Assembly: GCA_963665865.2 (NCBI GenBank)
Contig: CAXXWF010000001.1
Span: 310,001 to 374,000 of the forward strand
Reading direction: 5' to 3'
Origin: PHAA01 sp963665865
GTDB taxonomy: Bacteria > Bacillota > Syntrophomonadia > Syntrophomonadales > Syntrophomonadaceae
DNA length: 64,000 nt
A program made the position numbers and the translations under genes. The notes below the pieces were generated by a model. The model worked only from the letters and a program-made list of their open reading frames with translations, ran no database searches and was not told where the DNA came from. Positions 32,886-41,705 of this stretch are shown piece by piece. Every line of letters starts with the position of its first letter. Position 1 is the first letter of the stretch.

Positions 32886-33482
32886 CTATTTTTGCATGAA
32901 AGCTACCCGCCGATTGACGTCATCCCAGTTAACCAGGTTCCACCAGGCTTCGATCCACGCAGCGCGCTTGTTTTGATATTTTAGGTAATAGGCATGTTCC
33001 CACACGTCCACGACCAGCAGCGGATAGGCTCCCCATTGAGTTAGATCTTGGTGTTTTTCCGCCTGCAGTACAACCAGCTTTTCCCAGGCCGGGTTGCAGG
33101 CCAGTATAGCCCATCCAGAACCTTCTACCGCTATGGCGGAAGCCGTGAAGAGCTTTTTCAAATTGTCAAAGGAACCGAAATCACGGTCAATCAGTGCACC
33201 CACTGCACCATTGGCAGGGCCGCCGCCACCTGGCTTCATGTTCTCCCAGAACATAGTGTGTAAAATGTGTCCTGAGCCATGGAAAGCCAATTCCCGCTCA
33301 ATATGTTTGATTAGAGCGAAATCGCCTTTTTCTATTGCTTCGGCCAACTTGCCTTCTGCATTGTTTAGCCCATCAACATAAGCTTTGTGATGCATATCAT
33401 GATGCAATCTTACGGTCGCCTCATCATAAAAGGGTTCCAGCGCAGCATAGGCATACGGTAAATCCGGTAGAGTATGAGCCAT
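32886..33482 (-). CDS. sodA: Superoxide dismutase, Fe/Mn family
   Basis: The 198-residue enzyme has the four metal ligands in order: His in RLHHDMHHKAY (about residue 28), His in ELAFHGSGHILH (about 81), and Asp and His in VDVWEHAYYLKYQN (about 158 and 162). It dismutates superoxide in the cytoplasm; whether iron or manganese is used cannot be decided. ATG 33482 after AAGGGGTG is preferred over an upstream TTG. A superoxide dismutase in an otherwise anaerobic-looking genome implies exposure to oxygen. Confidence 0.95.
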   Translation of the reverse strand: MAHTLPDLPYAYAALEPFYDEATVRLHHDMHHKAYVDGLNNAEGKLAEAIEKGDFALIKHIERELAFHGSGHILHTMFWENMKPGGGGPANGAVGALIDRDFGSFDNLKKLFTASAIAVEGSGWAILACNPAWEKLVVLQAEKHQDLTQWGAYPLLVVDVWEHAYYLKYQNKRAAWIEAWWNLVNWDDVNRRVAFMQK

Positions 33483-33738
33483 TTCCAACACCCCTTACTT
33501 CCTTAATTTTCTATTTTATCGGTATAATATAAAGTCTAGCGTATTGTTAGTCTTTTCGCCAACTGCTTTATTAATACATGTGACACTAACTGGGAAAAGA
33601 TTGATCAGTATTTATACTTTGGTTTATAAATCAGTCAGAAGAACAATAAATTGAGTTCCAGTTATCTAATGGTTTATCCTAAACATAGGACATTTTCTCA
33701 AATGTAATTAGTCATCATCTAAGGGGGATAAAATTATT

Positions 33739-34440
33739 ATGAAGTTTGTAGTTTCGGAAGAGGTTTTTGAAAAACTAGATAACGTTTGTTTCGGTATTGT
33801 CGTGGCAAGAGGCATTCAAAACAGAGGGCAAAATGATGAAGTTGGAAAATGCTTAGAGACGAGTATCCAAGCTATTGAGAAAAAATTCGAAAATGTGAAG
33901 GTAAAAGAATCCGAGGAAATTGTGCCATATAGGGAGGCTTTTACCAAACTTGGCATTAACCCCAATAAATTCTTGAGTTCAATTGAAGCGATGGCCTCAC
34001 GGATTGCGAAAAAGAAGGGCTTTCCTCAGATAAATACCGCCGTTGATCTTGGTAACGCTATTTCGCTCAAATACCTTCTCCCCCTAGGTGCACATGATAT
34101 TGACAGTGCAGAGGGGGATATTGGGGTGCGGTTTTCGGTTCAAGGCGACCGGTTTATTCCTTTCGGAGAGGAAGAAGAGGAGATTCTTGAGCCAGGCGAG
34201 CTGATTTATTCGGTTGGCGACCAAGTGAAAACGCGGAGATGGATCTGGCGCCAGAGTGAGCAAGGAAAAGTAACCGAAGAGAGCAAGAATATATTCTTTC
34301 CGATTGATGGCTTTATAAACTGTAACTATCAAAGTGTTATTAGTGCTAGAGACGAGTTGGCAAGCCTATTGCAGCAGGTACTTGGCTGTGCTGTGACACT
34401 GGGGTTTGTGGACAAGAATAACCGAGAGATGGAATTCTAA
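33739..34440 (+). CDS. B3/B4 tRNA-binding-domain protein (PheT-related)
   Basis: The 233-residue protein is a free-standing B3/B4 domain like that in the phenylalanyl-tRNA synthetase beta chain: PYREAFTKLGINPNKFLSSIEAM, NTAVDLGNAISLKYLLPLGAHD and a C-terminal NCNYQSVISARDEL. Stand-alone copies may edit mischarged tRNAs or have other roles; none is proven here. The ATG follows AAGGGGGATAAAATTATT. It is convergent with the MFS gene and 8 bp from its end. Confidence 0.82.
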   Translation: MKFVVSEEVFEKLDNVCFGIVVARGIQNRGQNDEVGKCLETSIQAIEKKFENVKVKESEEIVPYREAFTKLGINPNKFLSSIEAMASRIAKKKGFPQINTAVDLGNAISLKYLLPLGAHDIDSAEGDIGVRFSVQGDRFIPFGEEEEEILEPGELIYSVGDQVKTRRWIWRQSEQGKVTEESKNIFFPIDGFINCNYQSVISARDELASLLQQVLGCAVTLGFVDKNNREMEF

Positions 34441-34448
34441 ATTGACAT

Positions 34449-35903
34449 TTAATGGGGCTCTTTTCTAGGTGCAGGTTGTTCTCCTGCTTGAGAATGCTCA
34501 GAGGGATGGGCGTAACTTTTGCGGTTTAAGGAGACTACCGCAGCTAGCAGTGCAATACTCATTGCCACCAGCATTACACCATGGTAAGCCGACATAAAAG
34601 CGGGTATTTGGTCAGGTCGGGGGCGGCTGGTACCGCCCCAAGCTTCGAAAAGAGAGACCGACAGGGCAATACCCGAGATCATGCCCAGATTTCTGACCAG
34701 ACTATTAATTCCCCCAGCCAGGCCAAGCTTTTGTGGTGGCACTGAACTCATCACACTGCTGTTGTTGGGAGAGTTAAACAAACCCGATCCCAATCCCATA
34801 AGGATTGAGCCGGGAATAACCTGATAAAAGTGTGCCGTTGTCGATAGCGTTGAATAATAGAATAAACCCAGACCAGATATGGCCAGACCACTGCTAGTGA
34901 GAATCAAAGGCCCGAACTTATCTGAAGCATAACCGCTAAGAGGGGCTACGACCGCCATCGTGATGGGAAACGCAGTCATCAACAATCCAACCTGATAGGG
35001 GCTGTAATTAAGAATCTGCTGCAGGTAGAAAGGCAGGAGCATGGTATTGGCAAACATGGCTACGAAACACATCCAACCGCAGAGATTGCCTATAATAAAA
35101 GGACGATTACTAAACAATGATAAATCAATCATAGGATGATGGACCCTGCGTTCATTAATTACGAATCCGATTAGCAGCATCAAGCCCATTGCAAGCCCCA
35201 GCAAGATTGAGCTGCTTGTCCAGCCCCAATCCTCGCCGTTACTGATAGCGAGCAGTAGACTGATCATCCCGGCAGTGAATAGTACGGCTCCGATGAAATC
35301 AAAACGATCTTCAGCTTTGCGGGGCTGATCAGCGGGTAAAATAAACAAAGCAGCCAAATAGCCTATGATTCCAACCGGCAGGTTAATATAAAAAATGGAG
35401 CGCCAACCGGCCAATCCTATGAGTATCCCCCCTAAGGCCGGACCGGTCAAACTACCCAGGGCAACCACGGTACCGGTTAAACCCAAGGCTCTGCCCCGTT
35501 CCTGAAAAGGGAAAATAGCAGTGACAATCGCCGCACTGTTGGCCATTAGCATGGCAGCACCCACGGCCTGTAACACCCGGGTGCCCACTAAAAACCAGAT
35601 GTTGGGGGCCAAGCCGCACAGAGCTGAGCCCAGTGTGAAAACCAGGAAACCGAGCGAATAGACTTTCCTGCGCCCAAGCATATCAGCAGTCCGTCCAAAG
35701 ACAGGCAGCAGACTGGATATAGTTAAGAGATACGCACTAACCGTCCATTGCAGAATTGACAGGTCAGAATGAAGCTGGCCGGATATGGTAGGTAAGGCGA
35801 CGTTGACAATACTACTGTCCAGAGTGGACATAAAAGTGCCAATGGAAACAGTGGCTAATACAAACCATCTATAGTCAGGTGAATTCTTTATGTTTGCGAA
35901 CAT
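34449..35903 (-). CDS. MFS drug exporter, DHA2 (14-helix, EmrB/QacA) family
   Basis: The 484-residue protein has about 14 transmembrane segments. The DHA2 signature is STLDSSIVNVALPTIS in helix 1, with RTADMLGRRKVYSLGF in loop 2-3 and GSLTGPALGGILIGLAGWRSIFYIN (motif C) in helix 5. It should export cationic or amphiphilic drugs by proton antiport. ATG 35903 follows GCGGAGGCAATA; an earlier start at 35930 lacks a site. No regulator is adjacent. Confidence 0.92.
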   Translation of the reverse strand: MFANIKNSPDYRWFVLATVSIGTFMSTLDSSIVNVALPTISGQLHSDLSILQWTVSAYLLTISSLLPVFGRTADMLGRRKVYSLGFLVFTLGSALCGLAPNIWFLVGTRVLQAVGAAMLMANSAAIVTAIFPFQERGRALGLTGTVVALGSLTGPALGGILIGLAGWRSIFYINLPVGIIGYLAALFILPADQPRKAEDRFDFIGAVLFTAGMISLLLAISNGEDWGWTSSSILLGLAMGLMLLIGFVINERRVHHPMIDLSLFSNRPFIIGNLCGWMCFVAMFANTMLLPFYLQQILNYSPYQVGLLMTAFPITMAVVAPLSGYASDKFGPLILTSSGLAISGLGLFYYSTLSTTAHFYQVIPGSILMGLGSGLFNSPNNSSVMSSVPPQKLGLAGGINSLVRNLGMISGIALSVSLFEAWGGTSRPRPDQIPAFMSAYHGVMLVAMSIALLAAVVSLNRKSYAHPSEHSQAGEQPAPRKEPH

Positions 35904-36142
35904 TATTGCCTCCGCTGCGCTAAAAATCATTTTATGGACCTGGATGGTAGTAACAATTATATGGATTTAGTCGCTATAATGCAATATGAAGCGCACCTTT
36001 TGGCCTTAGGCTTATACTGCTCAGATCCCAATTCCCAGCGGGATGCTATCCAGGTAGTGAGGATAGACGCTGCCACTTCTTCCGGCGGGTGGTCTGAAGG
36101 TCCTCAGTCATTTGCTCGGGGCGTGCCAAAGCTTCATAAAGC

Positions 36143-36174
36143 AAAAAAACCAGGGCTCCATAAATACCCTGGTT
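36143..36174 (-). terminator. Intrinsic terminator of the YjgB-like gene
   Basis: AACCAGGG (36148-36155) pairs with CCCTGGTT (36167-36174). On the minus strand seven T follow. The 35904-36142 region upstream of the MFS gene shows no credible gene. Confidence 0.8.
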
Positions 36175-36186
36175 TTCGAGTATAGC

Positions 36187-36813
36187 CTAGTATCTTATTC
36201 CTGGATCACCTGCCATCGAATTAACTGTGCCAGCGGGATAAAATAGATTATAGTGATCTAGTTTTGGGTCGGCATTCTGCGGGGTTGCTTTAGGGAATAT
36301 GAATAACAACTGATATTTTTCCCCAGCCTTATATACCAGCATGTCTTGGGTGTCATAGTTATGAATATTTTCAGGTGTACCTAAGACTACTTTTATTTCA
36401 GATTGGGTTAGATCCTTTATGCTGTTGTCGTAGGTCCTCACATCGAAAATTTGTGAACCCTTGTTAAAACCAAAGGCGGCATTATGTTTTGCATAGGTAG
36501 CGTAGGTGCCTTTTGCTGCAGGTATATAGGTTTGTTGGTCAGGATCTCCCCATTTTGCCTTCACAGTCTCAATAACTGTAGTATCAACCGGAAATTCGCA
36601 GTCTATCACCTTGCCTTGATTAGCTAACTGCATTATCTCATTCAGCAGCATGGCTTGCGAATCTGGTTTGGTTTCCGGGTTAGAATTGCTAGTTGCGGTG
36701 GAGGCTGGCGCAGGCTGCGGCTCTGGCTGCGCCGGAGTTTTCGCTGCTGTGCACCCTGCAAATAAAAGCATACCTAACACTAATACTGCTAAAATGAATA
36801 ACCTTCTAGACAT
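36187..36813 (-). CDS. YjgB-like (DUF4309) lipoprotein
   Basis: The 208-residue protein has a lipoprotein signal (LLFAGCTAAK, lipobox Cys about residue 20), then a Pro/Ser/Thr/Gln linker and a domain with DCEFPVDTTVIETVKAKWGDPD, ATYAKHNAAFGFNKGSQIFD and DHYNLFYPAGT, matching DUF4309 of B. subtilis YjgB. Function is unknown; it is anchored outside the membrane. ATG 36813, 9 bases after AAGGAGG, is preferred over ATG 36819. It has its own terminator. Confidence 0.78.
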   Translation of the reverse strand: MSRRLFILAVLVLGMLLFAGCTAAKTPAQPEPQPAPASTATSNSNPETKPDSQAMLLNEIMQLANQGKVIDCEFPVDTTVIETVKAKWGDPDQQTYIPAAKGTYATYAKHNAAFGFNKGSQIFDVRTYDNSIKDLTQSEIKVVLGTPENIHNYDTQDMLVYKAGEKYQLLFIFPKATPQNADPKLDHYNLFYPAGTVNSMAGDPGIRY

Positions 36814-37060
36814 AAACATGGCCCTCCTTTAATGCTTTACTATATGTTAATAATATTTGTCGGCTGACATGGTAAATATACGGTGTTATCTCACGTATTC
36901 TTGCAAGTGTTGACGCAGCTCAGCTTATCGCAATTCATTATATTACTTCCCCGTTTATCCTACCACGATTCCTACTTTTGATTGATTAGTATATAGTGAA
37001 AGTAAAAAAGCACCTACTCTTAAGCAGATGCAGCATTGTTTTCGACACAATCTCTCGCCA

Positions 37061-37177
37061 TCAATATGTCTTTTTGGGCTTTTTCGCTGGCGCAGTTGAA
37101 GTAGCTGTTGGGTCAACAGGCTTTTTTTCGGCCTTCTTCTTCTTTTCTTCCTTTTTCTTAATACTTTTATCTGCCAT
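37061..37177 (-). CDS. Small lysine-rich basic protein (38 aa)
   Basis: ATG 37177 follows a strong GGAGGTAATTAAT. The frame runs 38 codons: MADKSIKKKEEKKKKAEKK, then a PVDPTATSTAPAKKPKKTY tail. The composition (about 40% Lys, no Cys or aromatics but the last Tyr) suggests a disordered nucleic-acid- or ribosome-binding protein. It is too short for ordinary ORF lists. A 70-codon frame on the other strand covers the same DNA but lacks a ribosome binding site. I do not recognise a named family. Confidence 0.7.
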   Translation of the reverse strand: MADKSIKKKEEKKKKAEKKPVDPTATSTAPAKKPKKTY

Positions 37178-37340
37178 ATTAATTACCTCCAATCCTCTAA
37201 TAGACTAGGTTAATTATACCCTTTTGTTAATGTTATCGCCATCAGCTAGCTGTATGGAAACCGCTCTGCCTATTCTCAGACCTTACCCAATCTAAGATCC
37301 CAAGCGCCCCATATTTGAGGTGTCACATTCATGAGTTGTT

Positions 37341-38570
37341 CTATTTATTGCGTCTAAGGTTCTGATTGGTTAACTCAAAACTATCGATAGTATTTCCAAA
37401 CAAATCCTTTGCGGAAACAAGCAACTTTTCGTCTTCAATTCTTGCCAAAACATAGTGATGAATTTTTATGCGAACATTACACCATTTTTTCTCTGCGTCG
37501 GTTAGGTCTGTCCAGCTTATAAAAGGTTTTAAGGCAGCGCCTCCTCCACCGGTAGTGATGTAGGTTACTCCCAGATTACGGTCTACCTGATTGTTCAGTA
37601 TTGGCAGGGTACGCTCATAGCAATGATTATGACCGGAGAATACTATATCAATCCCGTATTTTTCAAATATGGGGCACAAAATCTCCCGTACCAAAAGATC
37701 GCTCTGGTGGCCTTGATTGCTAGAATAGGGTGGCATATGCAAGTACACAAACTTCCAAGTCTTAATCGATTCCTGCAGGGTTTTAACGAGAAATTCGTAT
37801 TGAGCGCTGCCTGGCAAGTAGTTTGCTTGTGTATCAAGCGCTATGAATAAAGCACTAGCATATGTGAAGCTATACCAGCTTAGGCTGCCTGGGTATCTAA
37901 AGTAATGATTGAACAAGGGCCCTTCGCCATCGTGATTGCCGGGGATAGCCATAAGCGGCAAGAATGATGAGAGCTTTCCGATAGTTGCAAAAAAATCATT
38001 TTTCCACCAATATTTTTCATTTCCGTTTTTAACCAAATCGCCAGTATTCAATAGAAAATCAGGGTGAGCCTTTCGTAATGCCTGACAAAGCCTCAGCTTA
38101 ATTTGCTTGGATCCATTTTGGGAATCGCCGAACACACCAAATGAAAATGGTGCGAAATCCTGGGGAGCAGTGTGAAAATTATATACAGGTTTTTTTAGAC
38201 CGATGCGGTAGTTATATTTGGTCCCTGGCTGAAGATGTCTAAGGGTTACCTCCTTTTTGTTACCGGAATTGGTGACTATTCTATGGCTTAAATTGGCACT
38301 CCTTCCATAATAAATAGTATCTGCTTTCTTACTTACGGTTGCATACCTTATTGTAATGGTTGTAGAGGTATCTTCTTGCCAGGATAGATAAGGATGGCGG
38401 GTGAGTGATCTATTGCCGAGAATGTGCTTTTTCAGTATTTTGCCCAACCTATAACAACCCCAATGCTGTAAATTATTTTTGTAAGGTATACCAATATTTA
38501 GATATATTACCAAAATACGATGTAAGTAATTATTGTGTGACAAGTTAAGGCTAATTGCGAGTCTAGGCAA
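37341..38570 (-). CDS. Metallophosphoesterase with purple-acid-phosphatase-like N-terminal domain
   Basis: The core has the calcineurin-type metal motifs: GVFGDSQ, LNTGDLV, AIPGNHD, the HMPP histidine and FSGHNHCYERT. An Fn3-like domain precedes it (SWQEDTSTTITIRYAT...HLQPGTKYNYRIG), as in purple acid phosphatase-type enzymes. A typical secretion signal is not visible. The N-terminal about 41 residues from TTG 38570 look non-homologous, so TTG 38447 (LGKILKKHIL) is an alternative start. It may hydrolyse phosphomonoesters or nucleotides; the substrate is unknown. Confidence 0.82.
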   Translation of the reverse strand: MPRLAISLNLSHNNYLHRILVIYLNIGIPYKNNLQHWGCYRLGKILKKHILGNRSLTRHPYLSWQEDTSTTITIRYATVSKKADTIYYGRSANLSHRIVTNSGNKKEVTLRHLQPGTKYNYRIGLKKPVYNFHTAPQDFAPFSFGVFGDSQNGSKQIKLRLCQALRKAHPDFLLNTGDLVKNGNEKYWWKNDFFATIGKLSSFLPLMAIPGNHDGEGPLFNHYFRYPGSLSWYSFTYASALFIALDTQANYLPGSAQYEFLVKTLQESIKTWKFVYLHMPPYSSNQGHQSDLLVREILCPIFEKYGIDIVFSGHNHCYERTLPILNNQVDRNLGVTYITTGGGGAALKPFISWTDLTDAEKKWCNVRIKIHHYVLARIEDEKLLVSAKDLFGNTIDSFELTNQNLRRNK

Positions 38571-38780
38571 TTAGTAAAGATTTACTCCAAAAGTTCAGAT
38601 AATTGCTTGTTTGGTGTACAAAGCTAATTCTTGCCAGAAAATTATAGTTCCTGTTAAAATATGGGTAACAGCGAATTTTTTAAATTGGTGGTATTCTCCC
38701 GGTAGGTGAGCCGGGGATCTTTTGGTAAAGATATGTGATAAATCAGCAAAGCCCTGACTGGAATAGAAGGAGGAGGATCT

Positions 38781-39236
38781 GTGGATTACTCGGATGTTGT
38801 CAATCAATTAACGCCTTGTGGCCTGGATTGCGGCCGATGTGCCGATTTCAAGGGTGGGGAAATCAGAGATTTGAGCACTAAAATGATTGAGCTGTTGGGC
38901 AACTATACAAGGGTGGCCCAAATGAAGGCCGCAACTAAACCTGAATTTGAGCATTATGACGAATTCTTAGCGATTTTGAACTCCTTTTCGCAAGCATCAT
39001 GCAGTGGTTGCCGGCTTGAAGAATCGGTGCGACTAATGTCCTGCCCTATTGACTGCCCATTAAAAAACTGCTCCGCTAAAGGACTTAACTTCTGTTTTCA
39101 ATGCCAGGAATACCCCTGCGAAAAATTATCGAACAGTGGTTTCGGGGAATGGGTACGCCAAAGGAATGATCGTATGAAAGAAATAGGAGTAGCTGCCTAT
39201 ATGGAAGAAAGACTAAAAGAGCCGAGGTATCCCTAA
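38781..39236 (+). CDS. DUF3795 cysteine-rich protein, left-cassette copy
   Basis: The 151-residue protein has fourteen cysteines in clusters: TPCGLDCGRC, CSGCRLEE, SCPIDCPLKNC, CFQCQEYPC. This matches the DUF3795 pattern, probably metal- or Fe-S-binding, function unknown. The GTG start follows GGAGGAGGATCT. A copy at 57805 is aligned without gaps over all 151 residues with 17 differences (counted by eye). It opens a small cassette with a peptidase, an Fpg-like remnant and a QueG-like gene. Confidence 0.8.
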   Translation: MDYSDVVNQLTPCGLDCGRCADFKGGEIRDLSTKMIELLGNYTRVAQMKAATKPEFEHYDEFLAILNSFSQASCSGCRLEESVRLMSCPIDCPLKNCSAKGLNFCFQCQEYPCEKLSNSGFGEWVRQRNDRMKEIGVAAYMEERLKEPRYP

Positions 39237-39317
39237 GAAACTGCAGTTGGCTACCGATATTCGGGAAAATCGGTCTTAACTATGTCACAAACACTGATGG
39301 AGAAAGGATATAGCTTT

Positions 39318-40091
39318 ATGCTTAAAAAGCTGGCCAAACCTGCAATAGCATTACTCGCAATCACGGGCCTACTAGTAGGCTTAAATTTTACGCCTGTTTT
39401 GAACCTGAGAACGGCTGGGATGAACGAGATAAAAGGAAACTGGGTTACTGTATATTATGAAAAGGAAATGAGTGCTGCTCAGGGAGTTCTCGCCCTGGCA
39501 GATCCGGAATCGCAAAGAATCGCGGGTAAACTGGGTTTTGATAACCCTCAGAACATTTGCCTGTACGTCTATGATAAGCAAAAGACTTTCCAGACCAAAA
39601 AATACGGCCTCATCGGACCGCTTATGCAACTGGACTGGTATATCGGTGACAACCGGGGTGCAAATGTCCTACTCACATCTCCTGCCCATCCAGGAAAACA
39701 GCATGACTATGAAAGCGTATTACATGCTGCTCCTCACGAAATTGTTCACGCCTACAATTCGATCCTCAATCCCCAGATGCCTCTTTGGCTGAATGAAGGG
39801 ACTGCCCTCTATCTAACCAATGGCAATCCATCTCCCAACCTCTATAAGACGCGACCCGCCCCCACCCTGGAGGAGATACATAGCGGAAATCCCATTACCT
39901 TCAGTAAGATCGGAGGATATGATTTTGCCCCTACTTATATCGAATATCTGGACCAAATGTACGGATGGGCTAAGGTTCTCGAATTATGCAGAGATCAGGA
40001 TTATATAGAAGTATTAGGTATTAGTGAAGATGAGGTTTATAAACAATGGGTTGACTACCTTAAAGCAAATTACAGCCGTGGAACTAGTTAA
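39318..40091 (+). CDS. Membrane-anchored zinc metallopeptidase (gluzincin, MA-like)
   Basis: The 257-residue protein has an N-terminal anchor (about residues 8-24) and a catalytic HEIVHAYN motif with the third ligand Glu in WLNEGTALYL, 22 residues after the HEXXH start. This is the arrangement of peptidase-MA-like gluzincins. The active domain faces outside. ATG 39318 after AAAGGA is preferred over ATG 39282. It lies between the DUF3795 gene and the Fpg-like remnant, a position held by an MBL-fold gene in the right cassette. Confidence 0.83.
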   Translation: MLKKLAKPAIALLAITGLLVGLNFTPVLNLRTAGMNEIKGNWVTVYYEKEMSAAQGVLALADPESQRIAGKLGFDNPQNICLYVYDKQKTFQTKKYGLIGPLMQLDWYIGDNRGANVLLTSPAHPGKQHDYESVLHAAPHEIVHAYNSILNPQMPLWLNEGTALYLTNGNPSPNLYKTRPAPTLEEIHSGNPITFSKIGGYDFAPTYIEYLDQMYGWAKVLELCRDQDYIEVLGISEDEVYKQWVDYLKANYSRGTS

Positions 40092-40226
40092 CTAGCCTCC
40101 ATAATGGCGTTTTGCAGTATTTCTTGTGATTTTTCTACATCATCTCCCGGGCTTACCTTGAATTTGAACGGAATGTTTGTATAAAATAAAAAGACTATAC
40201 AATATCGTTGCTTATGAGGTGGGATA

Positions 40227-40422
40227 ATGATGGAATTGCCTGAGGCACTTACTATTGCCAACCAAATAAACGGAACACTGATTGGAAAAAGCATTGCAAA
40301 CATCATTGCTGCCCATATACCCCTACAGCCGGCCAGTCCTGCCCCGGTGCGGTAGTACGATCAGGAAAGAGAGTTACATGGGCGGCAGTATTTATTATTG
40401 TTCAGGATGCCAACAAGTCTAA
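40227..40422 (+). pseudogene. Internally deleted Fpg/Nei-like gene remnant
   Basis: The first 35 codons (MELPEALTIANQINGTLIGK) match the start of the intact Fpg-like gene at 59109, and the last about 80 bases match its zinc-finger end (CAGTCCTGCCC..., ATCAGGAAAGAGAGTTAC, GGCGGCAGTATTTATTATTG). About 630 bp between them are missing and the join shifts the frame, with an early TAG. It sits directly before a QueG-like gene, exactly as the intact copy does. Confidence 0.85.
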
Positions 40423-40438
40423 AGGATAGGGGGAGAAA

Positions 40439-41281
40439 ATGAACAAGCAAGAATTAATCAAAGCGGCCGAGTCCTTTGTGGAAAATTCCGATGATAACTA
40501 TATATCAAGGCAAATTGCTATTTCGGAAAATGTTGCAGGAATGAAAATATATGAAAAGCCAATTTTTGGTTTCGGCTCTCCTGATGATAAGTATTTCACA
40601 TCATTTAAAGATCCTTCGATAATTGGAGGACACTTCTCGCATCCTCAAGAATGGCTGCCTGAAGCTAAAACGGTTATCTCTTTTTTCTTGCCATTTAGCA
40701 AAGCAGTCAAAAGGGGAAATAGGAAGGATAAGTCATGGCCTTCTGAAGAATGGCTGCATGGCCGTATCGAAGGTCAAGCTTTCTTGAACAAATTGTGTAT
40801 ATATTTGCAGAAAGAATTGATCAATGCAGGCTATAACAGTCTGGTGCCGTCTTTGGACGAGAGGTTCTGGTCCAAAACGGAAAGTAATCATGATGCACCA
40901 CATGGTGATGTATCATTTACAAGTACCTGGTCGGAAAGACATGTGGCCTTTGTGTGTGGGCTTGGAACATTCGGACTCTCTAAAGGCCTGATTACCACAA
41001 AAGGTATAGCTGGAAGATTTGGCAGTATTCTCACCGAATTGTATATAGAACCTGACCAAAGAAAGTACGAGAATTTCACCGAATATTGTTCAATGTGTGG
41101 TACATGTATAAAAAAATGCCCAGTCAATGCAATATCCTTAGAAGAGGGTAAAAATCACGCGATTTGCTCCGCATTTTTGGATAAGACTGCTGAAAAATTC
41201 AAGCCTCGATATGGCTGTGGGAAATGTCAGATTGGTGTGCCCTGTGAGGGCAGAGTCCCTAAGCAAAGCAACCTAAAATGA
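40439..41281 (+). CDS. QueG-like 4Fe-4S protein (epoxyqueuosine reductase family), left copy
   Basis: The 280-residue protein has an N-terminal cobalamin-type reductase region (KTVISFFLPFSKAVKRGN, WSERHVAFVCGLGTFGLSKG) and two ferredoxin-like clusters, CSMCGTCIKKCP and CGKCQIGVPCEG. This is the QueG/epoxyqueuosine-reductase-like domain order, but shorter than QueG and lacking the usual C-terminal HEAT part. True QueG activity is therefore uncertain. The ATG follows AGGGGGAGAAA. A close copy is at 60065. Confidence 0.85.
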   Translation: MNKQELIKAAESFVENSDDNYISRQIAISENVAGMKIYEKPIFGFGSPDDKYFTSFKDPSIIGGHFSHPQEWLPEAKTVISFFLPFSKAVKRGNRKDKSWPSEEWLHGRIEGQAFLNKLCIYLQKELINAGYNSLVPSLDERFWSKTESNHDAPHGDVSFTSTWSERHVAFVCGLGTFGLSKGLITTKGIAGRFGSILTELYIEPDQRKYENFTEYCSMCGTCIKKCPVNAISLEEGKNHAICSAFLDKTAEKFKPRYGCGKCQIGVPCEGRVPKQSNLK

Positions 41282-41308
41282 CAGATTGAATTAAGGTCTA
41301 TACCCAAA

Positions 41309-41620
41309 TTATTTAACAGAGCCACGGTCAACGATGTACAGATAGCGACTGGCCAGGCCTTTGTCGTATATTTCTTTGCCACTTCGGTTTTCCCTCAGTT
41401 TTGCTTCATACAATTTGCTATTACCCTCCGTTGCCAGGGCGGCCTTATATTTTGGTAACATCTTTAAGGCGTTTTCATACAGGGCATGTTCATTGGCACC
41501 ATATTCAACAGTCCGATATGACGCCTCATTTTTTTGCAGAATTCTGGCTAGGGTGGTATGGTCACTATCCAAAAGCGTCTCATCTTTTTTGGTCTCATCG
41601 AAAATATATTGGTAGGCCAT
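41309..41620 (-). CDS. Conserved-looking hypothetical protein
   Basis: The 103-residue protein is highly charged, hydrophilic and without Cys, transmembrane segments or signal. It contains AYQYIFDETKKDETLLDSDHTT and a C-terminal YLYIVDRGSVK. The ATG follows CAGGATGATTT. No family is recognised. It lies between the QueG-like gene and the two-component proteins on the opposite strand. Confidence 0.5.
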   Translation of the reverse strand: MAYQYIFDETKKDETLLDSDHTTLARILQKNEASYRTVEYGANEHALYENALKMLPKYKAALATEGNSKLYEAKLRENRSGKEIYDKGLASRYLYIVDRGSVK

Positions 41621-41705
41621 AAATCATCCTGAGGAGATAGCACGCCTTTTGGTACAGTAAGACTGCCCCAATTGCAGGCTCAGGAGGAAGACCACATTGT
41701 AAATA

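Noticed and set aside
35934..36185. 83-codon ORF between the MFS and YjgB-like genes
   Set aside because: There is no ribosome binding site, and its end lies in the terminator hairpin of the opposite strand.
36996..37208. 70-codon ORF on the plus strand, rich in Phe
   Set aside because: It is the antisense shadow of the lysine-rich small gene and has no ribosome binding site.
40439..41281. Firm assignment as QueG
   Set aside because: The protein is short and lacks the HEAT-repeat C-terminus, and two copies exist; only family membership is supported.
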